From the NCBI GenBank assembly GCA_964591455.1, contig CAZQDZ010000023.1, positions 4,720 to 68,719 of the forward strand: DNA of 64,000 nucleotides, written 5' to 3'. Under the pieces are notes generated by a model. The model worked only from the letters and a program-made list of their open reading frames with translations. It was not told the origin of the DNA and searched no databases. The DNA comes from RFSX01 sp964591455 (GTDB lineage Bacteria; Bacteroidota; Bacteroidia; Chitinophagales; Saprospiraceae). Below are positions 37,472-45,699 of this stretch, piece by piece. A program made the position numbers and the translations under genes. Position 1 is the stretch's first letter. Every line of letters begins with the position of its first letter.

Positions 37472-38791
37472 ATGAAACTCGCTTCCACCTTCTATTTCTT
37501 GTTATTTGCATCTTTTGCCTTAGCCCAAACCATTCAATGGACTACCATCGCTGAATCCAGAAGTAGGGGAGGTCAGATTACATTTGACGAGCAAGGAGAT
37601 ATATATCAGGCAAGAACCAGTTATGATGGTAATTCTTTCGCTGTCTATTCTTCTGGTGGTGAACTTAGATTTGACTATAATCTTTGTAATGGATGTGATA
37701 TGGAATACATCTCATATGGTTATCCCATAAGTGAAGATAGCATCATATATATAGTTGGTAGTAATGAAGTGTACTTTAGTTCTATTTTTGGGACTCAAAA
37801 AGAACACTTAGGCTCCATTGATAGGATTAGTAAACGAGGAAAGGTATTCTTTAGAGAAAATAATTTAATCCTTGTAGGGTCAAGACTTGACAGTGAGAAT
37901 TATACTTTGGTTAGATCCAGAATTAATCTAAGCAACTTTGAAATAAATAATGAGTATTCCACAGTAGAATCCCATGTATTATTCATGAACTATAACAGTC
38001 ATAATAATACAACGGTAGAAGTCTTTGAAGGTATAGAAGATTCTATAGCGGGTCGGATTACTGTATACGACAAAGACTACAATGAGCTATTTTCTATTGC
38101 TACAAATTCTGATGAGCGGGTTATTGATGCATACTTTACAGATAACAATAACCTAATTACAGTAGGTACAGAAGATATACCATGGGTCAATAAAGGAATA
38201 TGCAGAGCCTATGATTCTCAAGGTGTGTTATTGTGGGAGTTCAAACTTGCATCTTCGAACTTAGGGATATTCCTTACACAAATAGCACAAAAGGGTGATA
38301 AATTAATAATTGCAGGTATAGAAGGTCTTCTTCATCTTAATAGTTTTCTTGTCTATTCTATAGATGAAAATACTGGAGAACGCATATGGGAGTTAAAAGA
38401 CAAACTCTCCCCTACTGATGGGCACCCACCAAGTGACATTCATATCCTAGATGACGGAAATATTATTGTTTCTGGCACTGAGCTTTCTGATTTCACAGGA
38501 CCGGAAAGGGCCTATTTATTCAAAATTATAGATGATGATGCGACTTCTATTTCAGATATCAAAGAATCCAATTTTTCTATCTATCCTAATCCTGCATCAC
38601 ATCAAATAAATATAAAAGGATTATCAAATTTTAAAAGAGTTGAGATTATTAATTCTGCAGGAGAGATAGTAGCTGTTAGTTCTTACCTGCCGAATATTGA
38701 CGTATCTCATCTTTCTTCTGGCAATTATATATTGAAGGTCTACACAAATGAGACTGCTTTGACCAAGAAATTCATTATAGAACATCCCTAG
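37472..38791 (+). CDS. Secreted T9SS-sorted beta-propeller-like protein
   Basis: About 439 aa from MKLASTFYFLLFASFALAQ (37472), the start that gives a direct signal peptide. The body has repeating beta-rich segments (DEQGDIYQARTSYDG, DDGNIIVSG) suggestive of a propeller. The last 80 residues are a T9SS type A sorting domain: SIYPNPASHQINIKG, VEIINSAGEIV, then SSGNYILKVYTNE. It should cross the outer membrane through the type IX system and be displayed or released. Confidence 0.82.
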   Translation: MKLASTFYFLLFASFALAQTIQWTTIAESRSRGGQITFDEQGDIYQARTSYDGNSFAVYSSGGELRFDYNLCNGCDMEYISYGYPISEDSIIYIVGSNEVYFSSIFGTQKEHLGSIDRISKRGKVFFRENNLILVGSRLDSENYTLVRSRINLSNFEINNEYSTVESHVLFMNYNSHNNTTVEVFEGIEDSIAGRITVYDKDYNELFSIATNSDERVIDAYFTDNNNLITVGTEDIPWVNKGICRAYDSQGVLLWEFKLASSNLGIFLTQIAQKGDKLIIAGIEGLLHLNSFLVYSIDENTGERIWELKDKLSPTDGHPPSDIHILDDGNIIVSGTELSDFTGPERAYLFKIIDDDATSISDIKESNFSIYPNPASHQINIKGLSNFKRVEIINSAGEIVAVSSYLPNIDVSHLSSGNYILKVYTNETALTKKFIIEHP

Positions 38792-38979
38792 ATAAATAGC
38801 TCTTCATCCCAAAAATGAGCCAATCCATATCCAATCTGACAACCTCTTGTCACTTTTTATCCAATTTTCAAAAGTTGTAGGGTGTCCGTAGATAGGCTGT
38901 GTAGAACCTGTAGAGTGAATGATTAAGGGTAGATTTCAGATTTACAGTCTTATAAGTGTAACACGCAAAAACAAAAAAC

Positions 38980-39339
38980 ATGAAAAACATAATTACAACT
39001 CTAGGAATCATCATACTTACATTAACTTCAGTATTCGCTAATATAACTCCAGAAGTGTTGATCTCAACATCGGAAATAGAAGTAGTATCATTCAATGATT
39101 TGGATTTATTTGCTTCAGCAGAATTTGATGTAGAGACAGAAAATTTGGTTTTCAATACAAATGATAACATCTCAATGGTTCTGATATTAGACAACTCAGG
39201 AGAAATCATCTACTTACGACCAGTGAAGTCTGACTATGTGCAGATCAAAAAGAAACTTTTCGAGTCTGGACAATACAAATTAGGATTTGTAATAGACGGA
39301 AATACTCAAGTTCACTTAACAGATGTTACAATCAAATAA
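38980..39339 (+). CDS. Small secreted protein
   Basis: 119 aa with a signal peptide (MKNIITTLGIIILTLTSVFA). The C-terminal half (MVLILDNSGEIIYLRPV, QYKLGFVIDGNTQV) resembles the sorting-domain-like beta fold of DUF3244-type proteins in Bacteroidota. A structured region and a strong terminator follow directly. Confidence 0.55.
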   Translation: MKNIITTLGIIILTLTSVFANITPEVLISTSEIEVVSFNDLDLFASAEFDVETENLVFNTNDNISMVLILDNSGEIIYLRPVKSDYVQIKKKLFESGQYKLGFVIDGNTQVHLTDVTIK

Positions 39340-39342
39340 TAA

Positions 39343-39485
39343 CAAAAAGGGAGAGAGTCTAGTCAACTCTCGAATAATAAAAATATAGAGTATTTAAGGT
39401 GAAAGAGCGGCATGAAATGCAGGATTGACTAAATGTCAATCCGAGAGACCGCCCTTCAAAAGACAACGAGATTAGTCACCTCGAA
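39343..39485 (+). ncRNA. Candidate structured RNA or structured 3' UTR
   Basis: Nested stems: GAGAGT/ACTCTC (39353-39372); outer AGGTGA (39397-39402) with TCACCT (39476-39481); GCGG (39407-39410) with CCGC (39449-39452); and an 8-bp hairpin GGATTGAC/GTCAATCC (39422-39429, 39435-39442). The last has the CTAAATG loop found in the hairpin cassettes at 59-61 kb. The terminator is immediately downstream. Could be an independent small RNA or the 3' UTR of the small secreted protein gene. Confidence 0.45.
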
Positions 39486-39522
39486 AAAACAGCCTCTGAG
39501 CAATCGGAGGCTGTTTTTTTTT
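39484..39522 (+). terminator. Rho-independent terminator
   Basis: CAGCCTC (39490-39496) pairs with GAGGCTG (39507-39513), loop TGAGCAATCG, followed by nine T. The same loop and right arm occur in reverse orientation at the window's last bases (63985-64000). Confidence 0.9.
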
Positions 39523-39588
39523 AATAGTAGCGTATGAGAGAGTAATAGCCTAGTACTTAGGTCAAAATAAGAGGTACTTTTCTTCTCC

Positions 39589-40182
39589 TTACTCCCACTC
39601 AAAAGTTTCTATCATATGTACGATATCCTCTCTCAAAAACTCATACACGGGAGCGATACTATCCCTATTGACAGAGGACTTGAAGTAGAGACTACCTCTA
39701 ATAAAATGTTGTATGCTATCGGTCATGTAAAATTGCAACGGCGTAGCAACAGGGCCTTCTATTTCGAAAATTATTCCATGGAGATTATCCTCAGGCTTAG
39801 AAATAACAAGCTCCTGCCTGTGGCTGGCTTTAATATTATGCTTGTCCACCATTTCAAAAGCATCTTGGACCAACTCATCAAATTCTGCTCTTCCATTAAA
39901 GTCCAAGTAACTAAGATGAATATATCCATTCAGTTCTTCACAATATAAATCAAACCAACACTTGAATTTTCTTTCTCTCTGATTCTGATTTGCATCCTTC
40001 ACATACTGAAAATACGTTGGTGCCTCTAGAGAGAATGGACAGTCCTGTAGATTCATTGCTGTCAAGTTTTTCTCTGGATAGATTACCTTGGGGTATATGC
40101 GTGGCTTAGGTAATGGTATTGCCTCTTCCTTACATGAACTCAGCCCTAGGGTAATCAGAATTATTATAATAAGTCTCATCAT
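39589..40182 (-). CDS. gldD: Gliding motility lipoprotein GldD
   Basis: 197 aa with lipoprotein signal (lipobox LSSC). The PRIYPKVIYPEKNL and DCPFSLEAPTYFQYV segments and the NGYIHLSY core are GldD hallmarks. GldD is an envelope lipoprotein required for T9SS and gliding in flavobacteria. It follows gldE by 9 bp in the conserved mutY-ssb-gldE-gldD order, so the assignment is secure from both sequence and context. Confidence 0.9.
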   Translation of the reverse strand: MMRLIIIILITLGLSSCKEEAIPLPKPRIYPKVIYPEKNLTAMNLQDCPFSLEAPTYFQYVKDANQNQRERKFKCWFDLYCEELNGYIHLSYLDFNGRAEFDELVQDAFEMVDKHNIKASHRQELVISKPEDNLHGIIFEIEGPVATPLQFYMTDSIQHFIRGSLYFKSSVNRDSIAPVYEFLREDIVHMIETFEWE

Positions 40183-40191
40183 CTCTTTGAC

Positions 40192-41586
40192 TTATAATAA
40201 CGTGACATGAATTCTTTCTATTCTTCGCTTTGTCACAGCTACTATTTTAAATTTATATTGTCCAATAACTATTTCTTTATCTTTCTTCGGTATCCTTCCA
40301 AAATGATTGAGTAATAATCCAGCTAGGGAATCTGATTCGTGTCTATATAAATCGAAAGCTTCCTTTTCTACATTAATCAGTCGTGCGACATCATTGAGCA
40401 AGGTCTTTCCTTCAAAGATATAATTCATATCATTGATTTTCACATAGTCTACTTCCTCTTCATCGTCAAATTCATCTTTGATTTCTCCTATGACTTCTTC
40501 TACGATATCCTCTAAGGTGATGATGCCTGCACTCCCACCAAATTCATCTACCACTATGGCCATGTGCATTCTCTTCTTTTGAAACTCTTTCAAAATATCA
40601 TCAATCTTTTTTGACTCAGGGACATACAAAACGTTTTCACGTATGTGTTGTTGCCAATTATAACTATCATCCTCCTGAGAAAAACCTAAAAGATCCTTCG
40701 CATATAAGATGCCAATAATCTCATCGAAATCTTCTCTATATATGGGTATCCTGCTGAAGCCATTGTCCTTAATCATCGTCATGATGGCCTTAAATCCATC
40801 TTTCTCTTCTGCAGCGATGACATCTACTCTAGCTTTCATTACCTGCTTTGCAGATACGTTTCCAAACTTAATAATCCCTCTAAGGATATCTGCTTCCTCA
40901 GATGCTTCACCTCCGCTTACCGTTAATTCGATCGCCTTGTCCAGTTCTTCTTTACTCGTATCATCTATGCCTGTTCTGGAAGCAATAAACTTTGACTCCA
41001 TCCAGGTAGACCAGCCAACGAGTAGACTACTAATCGGTCTGAAAAAGCCAGAAAGAATGGCCATCGGTTTGGCCATCATCTTAGCAAAAGAAAGATTATT
41101 GATATTGGCATAAATCTTAGGTGCTACTTCACCGAACAAGACAAGCAAGAATGTAACCCCAACAACAGTGAAAAGAAAATTGACAACGCGACCAAGTGTC
41201 ATCGCCTCACCCGGAAATACCCTACCTAACCATTCTCCCATATGTATGAGCATCTCATCTCCAAGTAAGCTCCTGATTAAATAGTCGGATATGATGACTA
41301 TACCAATATTGACAAAATTATTCGCGATTAATATTGTGGCCAGAAGATGTCTGGGCTTTCTTCTGAGTCTAAGGACTTTCTTGTTGGCTTTGTGCTCTTC
41401 TTTTTCTAGGTTTTCCAAATCATTAGGAGAAAGAGAGAAGAAGGCCACTTCAGATCCGGAAATTAAAGCTGAGCAGCATAATAAAAGCAGCAAACAGACA
41501 ACTGTGCCCGATATGGCCCATATCGTCAGTAAAAAGGAGTAAAGCGGGAGAAAAAGTGAAATATATTGGGAGGGATCTGGGTCCAA
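40192..41586 (-). CDS. gldE: GldE: CorC/HlyC-like DUF21 and CBS membrane protein
   Basis: 464 aa. An N-terminal DUF21 region holds four hydrophobic segments (VVCLLLLLCCSALISGSEV, ATILIANNFVNIGIVIIS and others). Two CBS domains follow with MKARVDVIAAEE and the VVDEFGGSAGIITLEDIVEE motif, then a C-terminal CorC/HlyC domain. Family members are linked to magnesium efflux; in Bacteroidota the one beside gldD is GldE. Operon with ssb, 37 bp upstream. Confidence 0.9.
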   Translation of the reverse strand: MDPDPSQYISLFLPLYSFLLTIWAISGTVVCLLLLLCCSALISGSEVAFFSLSPNDLENLEKEEHKANKKVLRLRRKPRHLLATILIANNFVNIGIVIISDYLIRSLLGDEMLIHMGEWLGRVFPGEAMTLGRVVNFLFTVVGVTFLLVLFGEVAPKIYANINNLSFAKMMAKPMAILSGFFRPISSLLVGWSTWMESKFIASRTGIDDTSKEELDKAIELTVSGGEASEEADILRGIIKFGNVSAKQVMKARVDVIAAEEKDGFKAIMTMIKDNGFSRIPIYREDFDEIIGILYAKDLLGFSQEDDSYNWQQHIRENVLYVPESKKIDDILKEFQKKRMHMAIVVDEFGGSAGIITLEDIVEEVIGEIKDEFDDEEEVDYVKINDMNYIFEGKTLLNDVARLINVEKEAFDLYRHESDSLAGLLLNHFGRIPKKDKEIVIGQYKFKIVAVTKRRIERIHVTLL

Positions 41587-41623
41587 TTTTTAGTTTTTAG
41601 TTATGCCAAATCGGCGTCTGGTA

Positions 41624-42094
41624 TCAGAATGGAAGGTCATCGTCATCAGCAGGAACTGCCTTCTTAGCGGGCTCTACTGTGGCAGGGCTTTCTTTTACTT
41701 GACTTTTGCTATTAGGTAATTCATCTGCTACACTAGGGAAATTGTTTGATTGTCCCAGCCCGGAAGACTCTCTTCTTTCTAATGAACGCAATATCCTTGC
41801 CACGACATCTGTAGAATATCTATCATTACCGTTCTGATCTTGCCATTTTCTAGTAGAGAGTTTACCTTCAACGTAAACCATACCCCCTTTTTTCAGATAA
41901 TTCTCTGCTCTTTCTGCCAATCCTCTCCAAGCAACAATGTTATGCCACTCCGTTATCTTTTGCCACTCACCGGATTTGTCTTGGTAATTTTCATTGGTAG
42001 CAACTGAGAATTTGGCCACTTTACTGCCATTTTCTAATGTTCTTATTTCAGGGTCTTGTCCTAAATTTCCTACAATAATGACTTTATTTATCAT
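41624..42094 (-). CDS. ssb: Single-stranded DNA-binding protein
   Basis: 156 aa. The OB-fold starts MINKVIIVGNLGQDPEIR and includes KITEWHNIVAWRGLAERAEN and YVEGKLSTRKWQDQNG; the tail is disordered and ends in the acidic DDDDLPF tip that recruits replication and repair proteins. Typical bacterial SSB length. Lies between mutY and gldE. Confidence 0.95.
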   Translation of the reverse strand: MINKVIIVGNLGQDPEIRTLENGSKVAKFSVATNENYQDKSGEWQKITEWHNIVAWRGLAERAENYLKKGGMVYVEGKLSTRKWQDQNGNDRYSTDVVARILRSLERRESSGLGQSNNFPSVADELPNSKSQVKESPATVEPAKKAVPADDDDLPF

Positions 42095-42174
42095 CGTTCA
42101 GATTTCATTTATGGTTATATAAAGATATAAAACTATACAACTCTATAGCTTATTATATCAGCACTTAAGTCTCA

Positions 42175-43251
42175 TTATTTAATAATACTCAGGCTCTCTT
42201 TCTCCAGGAAGTGGCTAATAATTCTGGGCCAAGGTAAATTGTGTAATTCACTAATCCCCAGCATTCTATATTCCCCTATCCAGCTACGCTTCATCTTGAT
42301 TCTTAGTTGGTGGACATAGAACGTTCCAGATATATGCTGATGAGTTAAGGACTGCTTATATGGCCCATAAACTGTCGTTGTCATTTTTTTAGTACCAATA
42401 TCTATTACTTCGTGCAATTTGCCTGCATGGTTAGGGTGTTTTGCTTCAAATAGCGGAAATTGGAATAATCCATGCCACACATCTTTGGGTCCTCGCTGGG
42501 CTACTAATGTATTACCAGCTTTATCTAGAAGAATATGAAAGTGGAAATGACGTTTTCGTTTTTTGATTTTCTTAGTTCGTACAGGAATATTAGACACCTG
42601 ATTATTATGAAAGGCCTTGCACTCTGGCTGGAGAATACATTGTGTACAGGATGGGTTCTTAAATGTGCAGCATAGTGCACCGAATTCCATTATTGCTTGA
42701 TTAAATTCAGCTGGATCTACTTCATCTTGCATGCGCTGGGCAAGGTCCTGTATCTTATTCTTAGTAGGTGCAAGATCTATAGAGGTTTTTATGCCAAAGT
42801 ATCTGCTAATAAATCTCAGCACATTACCATCTACTACCACATATGGGAGACCGTAAGCAAAGCTGCCAATGGCAGCAGCACTGTAGGGACCTATCCCTTT
42901 CAGACTCAATATTTCCTCGTATTCGCTTGGGAAAGTGCCACCAAATCTTTCCATAATATCATTAGCGGCTGCGTGCAGATTTCTAGCTCTACTATAATAA
43001 CCTAAGCCTTGCCACAGCTTGAGGACTTCATCTAGATTTGCCTTGGCTAATGCAGCTATACTAGGATAAGTCTGGATAAATTTTTCATAGTAGGGAGTGC
43101 CCTGACTCACGGTTGTTTGCTGGAGTATAACTTCAGAAATCCATATATAATAAGGATTTTTTGTTGCGCGCCAAGGAAGAGTTCTTGCATGACTTCTATA
43201 CCAAGAAACAAGTTTTACAGAGCCATGTTGGATTTTCTCTAGTGCTATCAG
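42175..43251 (-). CDS. mutY: A/G-specific adenine glycosylase MutY, non-standard start
   Basis: The catalytic domain has SEVILQQT (with the proton-donating Glu), the HhH motif LKGIGPYSAAAIG, VVVDGNVLRF with catalytic Asp, and the 4Fe4S cluster C-x6-C-x2-C-x5-C. The C-terminal NUDIX-like domain recognises 8-oxoG. The first standard in-frame start is a GTG at 43110, which would remove the catalytic Glu. The frame is open back to a TAA at 43266-43264 and encodes proper N-terminal sequence (LVSWYRSHARTLPWR), so translation must begin upstream; CTG (43251) or ATT (43254) are the only candidates. The position given is the CTG. Confidence 0.85.
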   Translation of the reverse strand: MIALEKIQHGSVKLVSWYRSHARTLPWRATKNPYYIWISEVILQQTTVSQGTPYYEKFIQTYPSIAALAKANLDEVLKLWQGLGYYSRARNLHAAANDIMERFGGTFPSEYEEILSLKGIGPYSAAAIGSFAYGLPYVVVDGNVLRFISRYFGIKTSIDLAPTKNKIQDLAQRMQDEVDPAEFNQAIMEFGALCCTFKNPSCTQCILQPECKAFHNNQVSNIPVRTKKIKKRKRHFHFHILLDKAGNTLVAQRGPKDVWHGLFQFPLFEAKHPNHAGKLHEVIDIGTKKMTTTVYGPYKQSLTHQHISGTFYVHQLRIKMKRSWIGEYRMLGISELHNLPWPRIISHFLEKESLSIIK

Positions 43252-43263
43252 AATGGAATACTG

Positions 43264-43302
43264 TTATAAAAAAAGCGAACCATAAAGATATGATTCGCTT
43301 CT
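43264..43302 (-). terminator. Rho-independent terminator of the sigma factor gene
   Basis: On the minus strand AAGCGAA pairs with TTCGCTT, followed by a T-run, just below the sigma factor stop. The mutY frame opens a few bases after the T-run, leaving almost no room for a mutY promoter between them. Confidence 0.85.
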
Positions 43303-43324
43303 AACATTTTATTTCAATTAACTA

Positions 43325-43864
43325 TTATGCTGAGATTTTTCTTCTTACTGTTTCATAATCTCCATAGTGTCTGAGTATAGAACTCTTTAAAGCTTTTCTT
43401 GCGAAGAAAATTCTACTCTTTACCGTACCTAAAGGCAACTCTAATTCATCTGCAATCTCTTGGTATTTGAATCCTTCGAAATGCATAATAAATGGTGTCT
43501 TTATAGTCTCATCTAAGTCTTCTATCATTTTGACAAGCTCATCCATTAGGATATTGCTTTCTGCGTCATTGAATATTACATTAGAACCAGAATTGATGTA
43601 AAAGAGATTCTCAGTGCTATCAATAATCGTATTGGCTTTGACCTTTTTACGATAGTTATTGATAAAGATATTTTTCATTATTGTAAACATCCATGCTTTG
43701 AAATTAGTGCCTGGACGGAATTTTTCTTTGTTACTTAATGCTCTGAAGGCCGTTTCCTGAAAAAGGTCTTGTGCATCTTCTGAGCTCTTTGTTAGATTAA
43801 ATGCGAAGGAATTTAGTGACCCCGTGATTTGATCTATTTTGCTATAAAATTCTACGGTCGACAT
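43325..43864 (-). CDS. ECF-family RNA polymerase sigma factor
   Basis: 179 aa. Region 2 spans about 20-85 (SEDAQDLFQETAFRALSN, FKAWMFTIMKNIFINNYRKK) and region 4 about 110-165 (PFIMHFEGFKYQEIADELEL, GTVKSRIFFARKAL). No anti-sigma gene is adjacent. Typical of the stand-alone ECF factors abundant in Bacteroidota. Confidence 0.92.
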   Translation of the reverse strand: MSTVEFYSKIDQITGSLNSFAFNLTKSSEDAQDLFQETAFRALSNKEKFRPGTNFKAWMFTIMKNIFINNYRKKVKANTIIDSTENLFYINSGSNVIFNDAESNILMDELVKMIEDLDETIKTPFIMHFEGFKYQEIADELELPLGTVKSRIFFARKALKSSILRHYGDYETVRRKISA

Positions 43865-44093
43865 AATTTAATCGTTTTGATAAAGTAAAAGTAATACATT
43901 GTTGAACAAAATATGTACAAACCTTCAACATGGTTGCCTGAGCATAAAATTAATTTTAGTAGTTTTTTTCTAAAATATTGATAATCAATGATTTGCGCTA
44001 TGAAAGAAATAATTATACTTTCAATATTTTTTGAAAGTTCTTTTTGAAATGCACTTCTTTGATTATTGTCAATGAACATATTCTATCCCTATT

Positions 44094-44858
44094 ATGCACA
44101 GAATTGCCTTAAGGTTGGCTATCATACCTTTAATTCCATTTCTCTATTTAGATGGAAAAAAATTGCGGAAGTCCTTAACTCCCCTACCAGAGGCCAAAAA
44201 CCCAATTGGCGAGATTACTGGAGAGTATTCGAGACATCTAAAACTGGTAATTCTGGGTGAAAGTACAATGGCAGGCGTAGGAGTAGACAGTCATGACCAA
44301 GGTTTTGCAGGTCATTTGAGTAGAGCGCTTTCCATGCTTTCTCAAGCATCTATTTCATATAATGTGTTAGCAAAGACGGGATATACAGCGGCTCATGTTG
44401 GCCAAAGATTGATAGAAAGCGTACCTAGAGATCCTGACATAGTCGTTATCGGCTTAGGTGGGAATGATGCATTTACGCTGAATTCTCTCACAAAATGGAA
44501 TACAAGCATCCGTGATATTATAAGCCTTCTAAGAATTAGAATTGGGCCAGATGTTCCCATTTTCTTTACTAATATGCCACCGATTAGAGAATTTCCTGCA
44601 TTTACTAGTCGAATGCAATTTGCCCTAGGTAATTGGGTAGAATGTCTGGGTGCACAGTTACATAAGCTCATACAAGAGTATCCTAAAAGCTATTATGACA
44701 ATGAAATTCTCAGTTTAGAACATTTTGCAGAAGCCCTAGATGCCGGAACAGATAAGCGATTGTTATTCAGTGACGGTATTCATCCTTCTTCACTGACCTA
44801 TCAGTTATGGGCAAATCGGTTCGCAAAATTTATATTGGCCAAAAAGCAATTGTTTTAA
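44094..44858 (+). CDS. SGNH/GDSL-type hydrolase
   Basis: 254 aa. Block I is VILGESTMAGVGVDSH (GES in place of GDS, with the catalytic Ser), block III is IGLGGNDAF and block V is FSDGIHPSSLTYQLWA with the catalytic Asp/His pair. A hydrophobic N-terminus may anchor it. Probably an esterase or lysophospholipase of the cell envelope. Confidence 0.82.
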   Translation: MHRIALRLAIIPLIPFLYLDGKKLRKSLTPLPEAKNPIGEITGEYSRHLKLVILGESTMAGVGVDSHDQGFAGHLSRALSMLSQASISYNVLAKTGYTAAHVGQRLIESVPRDPDIVVIGLGGNDAFTLNSLTKWNTSIRDIISLLRIRIGPDVPIFFTNMPPIREFPAFTSRMQFALGNWVECLGAQLHKLIQEYPKSYYDNEILSLEHFAEALDAGTDKRLLFSDGIHPSSLTYQLWANRFAKFILAKKQLF

Positions 44859-44892
44859 TACAACATTATATATACTGATTCTAAATAGTAGA

Positions 44893-44927
44893 TTTATACT
44901 GACTTAAGGGCGCATTCCTTAATTTTG
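44893..44927 (+). promoter_or_regulatory. Possible Bacteroidota-type promoter of sdhCAB
   Basis: TAATTTTG at 44920-44927 matches the TAnnTTTG -7 box and lies 21 bp before the sdhC start. The upstream element is only TTTA (44893-44896) with 23-bp spacing, so the match is imperfect. Confidence 0.35.
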
Positions 44928-44948
44928 ATAGAAGCAAAAACGCAACTT

Positions 44949-45659
44949 ATGAAGTGGATTACTGATTTTCTAACTTCCAGTATAGGTAAGAAATTAGTGA
45001 TGAGTCTTACGGGCTTATTTCTCTGCAGTTTCTTGGTTATTCACCTGCTGGGTAATCTCCAATTATTGATTCCTGATGGAGGAGCCAAATTCAATGTCTA
45101 CGCCAAGTTTATGACCTCTAACCCTCTGATTAAGTTTATTTCAATTGGTTTGTATGCTGGTATCTTATTACATGCGATCCAGGGTATCCTTATCTGGCTG
45201 AGCAATAAGAAAGCTAAAGCATCTAAGTATGCTGTCACTACTTATAGTAATGGTTCATGGATGTCTAAGAACATGGGACTGCTGGGAACCTTGATTCTGT
45301 TCTTTCTATGTGTACACATGGGAGACTTTTGGTTAAGGATGAAATTCGAAGGTTTGATTCCAGAATCTTGGCATATAGCAAACACTACAATAGATGGTGT
45401 AGACATGAAAGATTTATACAGTAGAGTTAGATATTCTTTTTCACACGTTTGGATAGTAATTGTCTACTTGGTAGGCCTGGTAGCATTGGCGCTACATTTA
45501 TTGCATGGCTTTCAAAGTGCTTTTACAACCTTAGGTCTTAGGCACAAAAAATATACTCCTCTTATAAAGCTCATGGGCATTGGATTTGCGATTACGATTC
45601 CATTGCTTTACGCAATTATTCCTATTTGGATACTGATCCAACAATCTGCTAACTATTAA
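44949..45659 (+). CDS. sdhC: Succinate dehydrogenase/fumarate reductase cytochrome b subunit
   Basis: About 236 aa from MKWITDFLTSSIGKK (44949). Five transmembrane helices with heme-ligand histidines in VIHLLGNLQL, LLHAIQGILI, CVHMGDFWL, FSHVWIV and LHLLHGF identify the b558-type single-chain membrane anchor of the Bacteroidota/epsilon type. It passes electrons from SdhAB to menaquinone. First gene of sdhCAB. Confidence 0.93.
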   Translation: MKWITDFLTSSIGKKLVMSLTGLFLCSFLVIHLLGNLQLLIPDGGAKFNVYAKFMTSNPLIKFISIGLYAGILLHAIQGILIWLSNKKAKASKYAVTTYSNGSWMSKNMGLLGTLILFFLCVHMGDFWLRMKFEGLIPESWHIANTTIDGVDMKDLYSRVRYSFSHVWIVIVYLVGLVALALHLLHGFQSAFTTLGLRHKKYTPLIKLMGIGFAITIPLLYAIIPIWILIQQSANY

Positions 45660-45699
45660 GAAATCTCAGACTTACTAAAGTCTTTTAAAAATAAATGAC

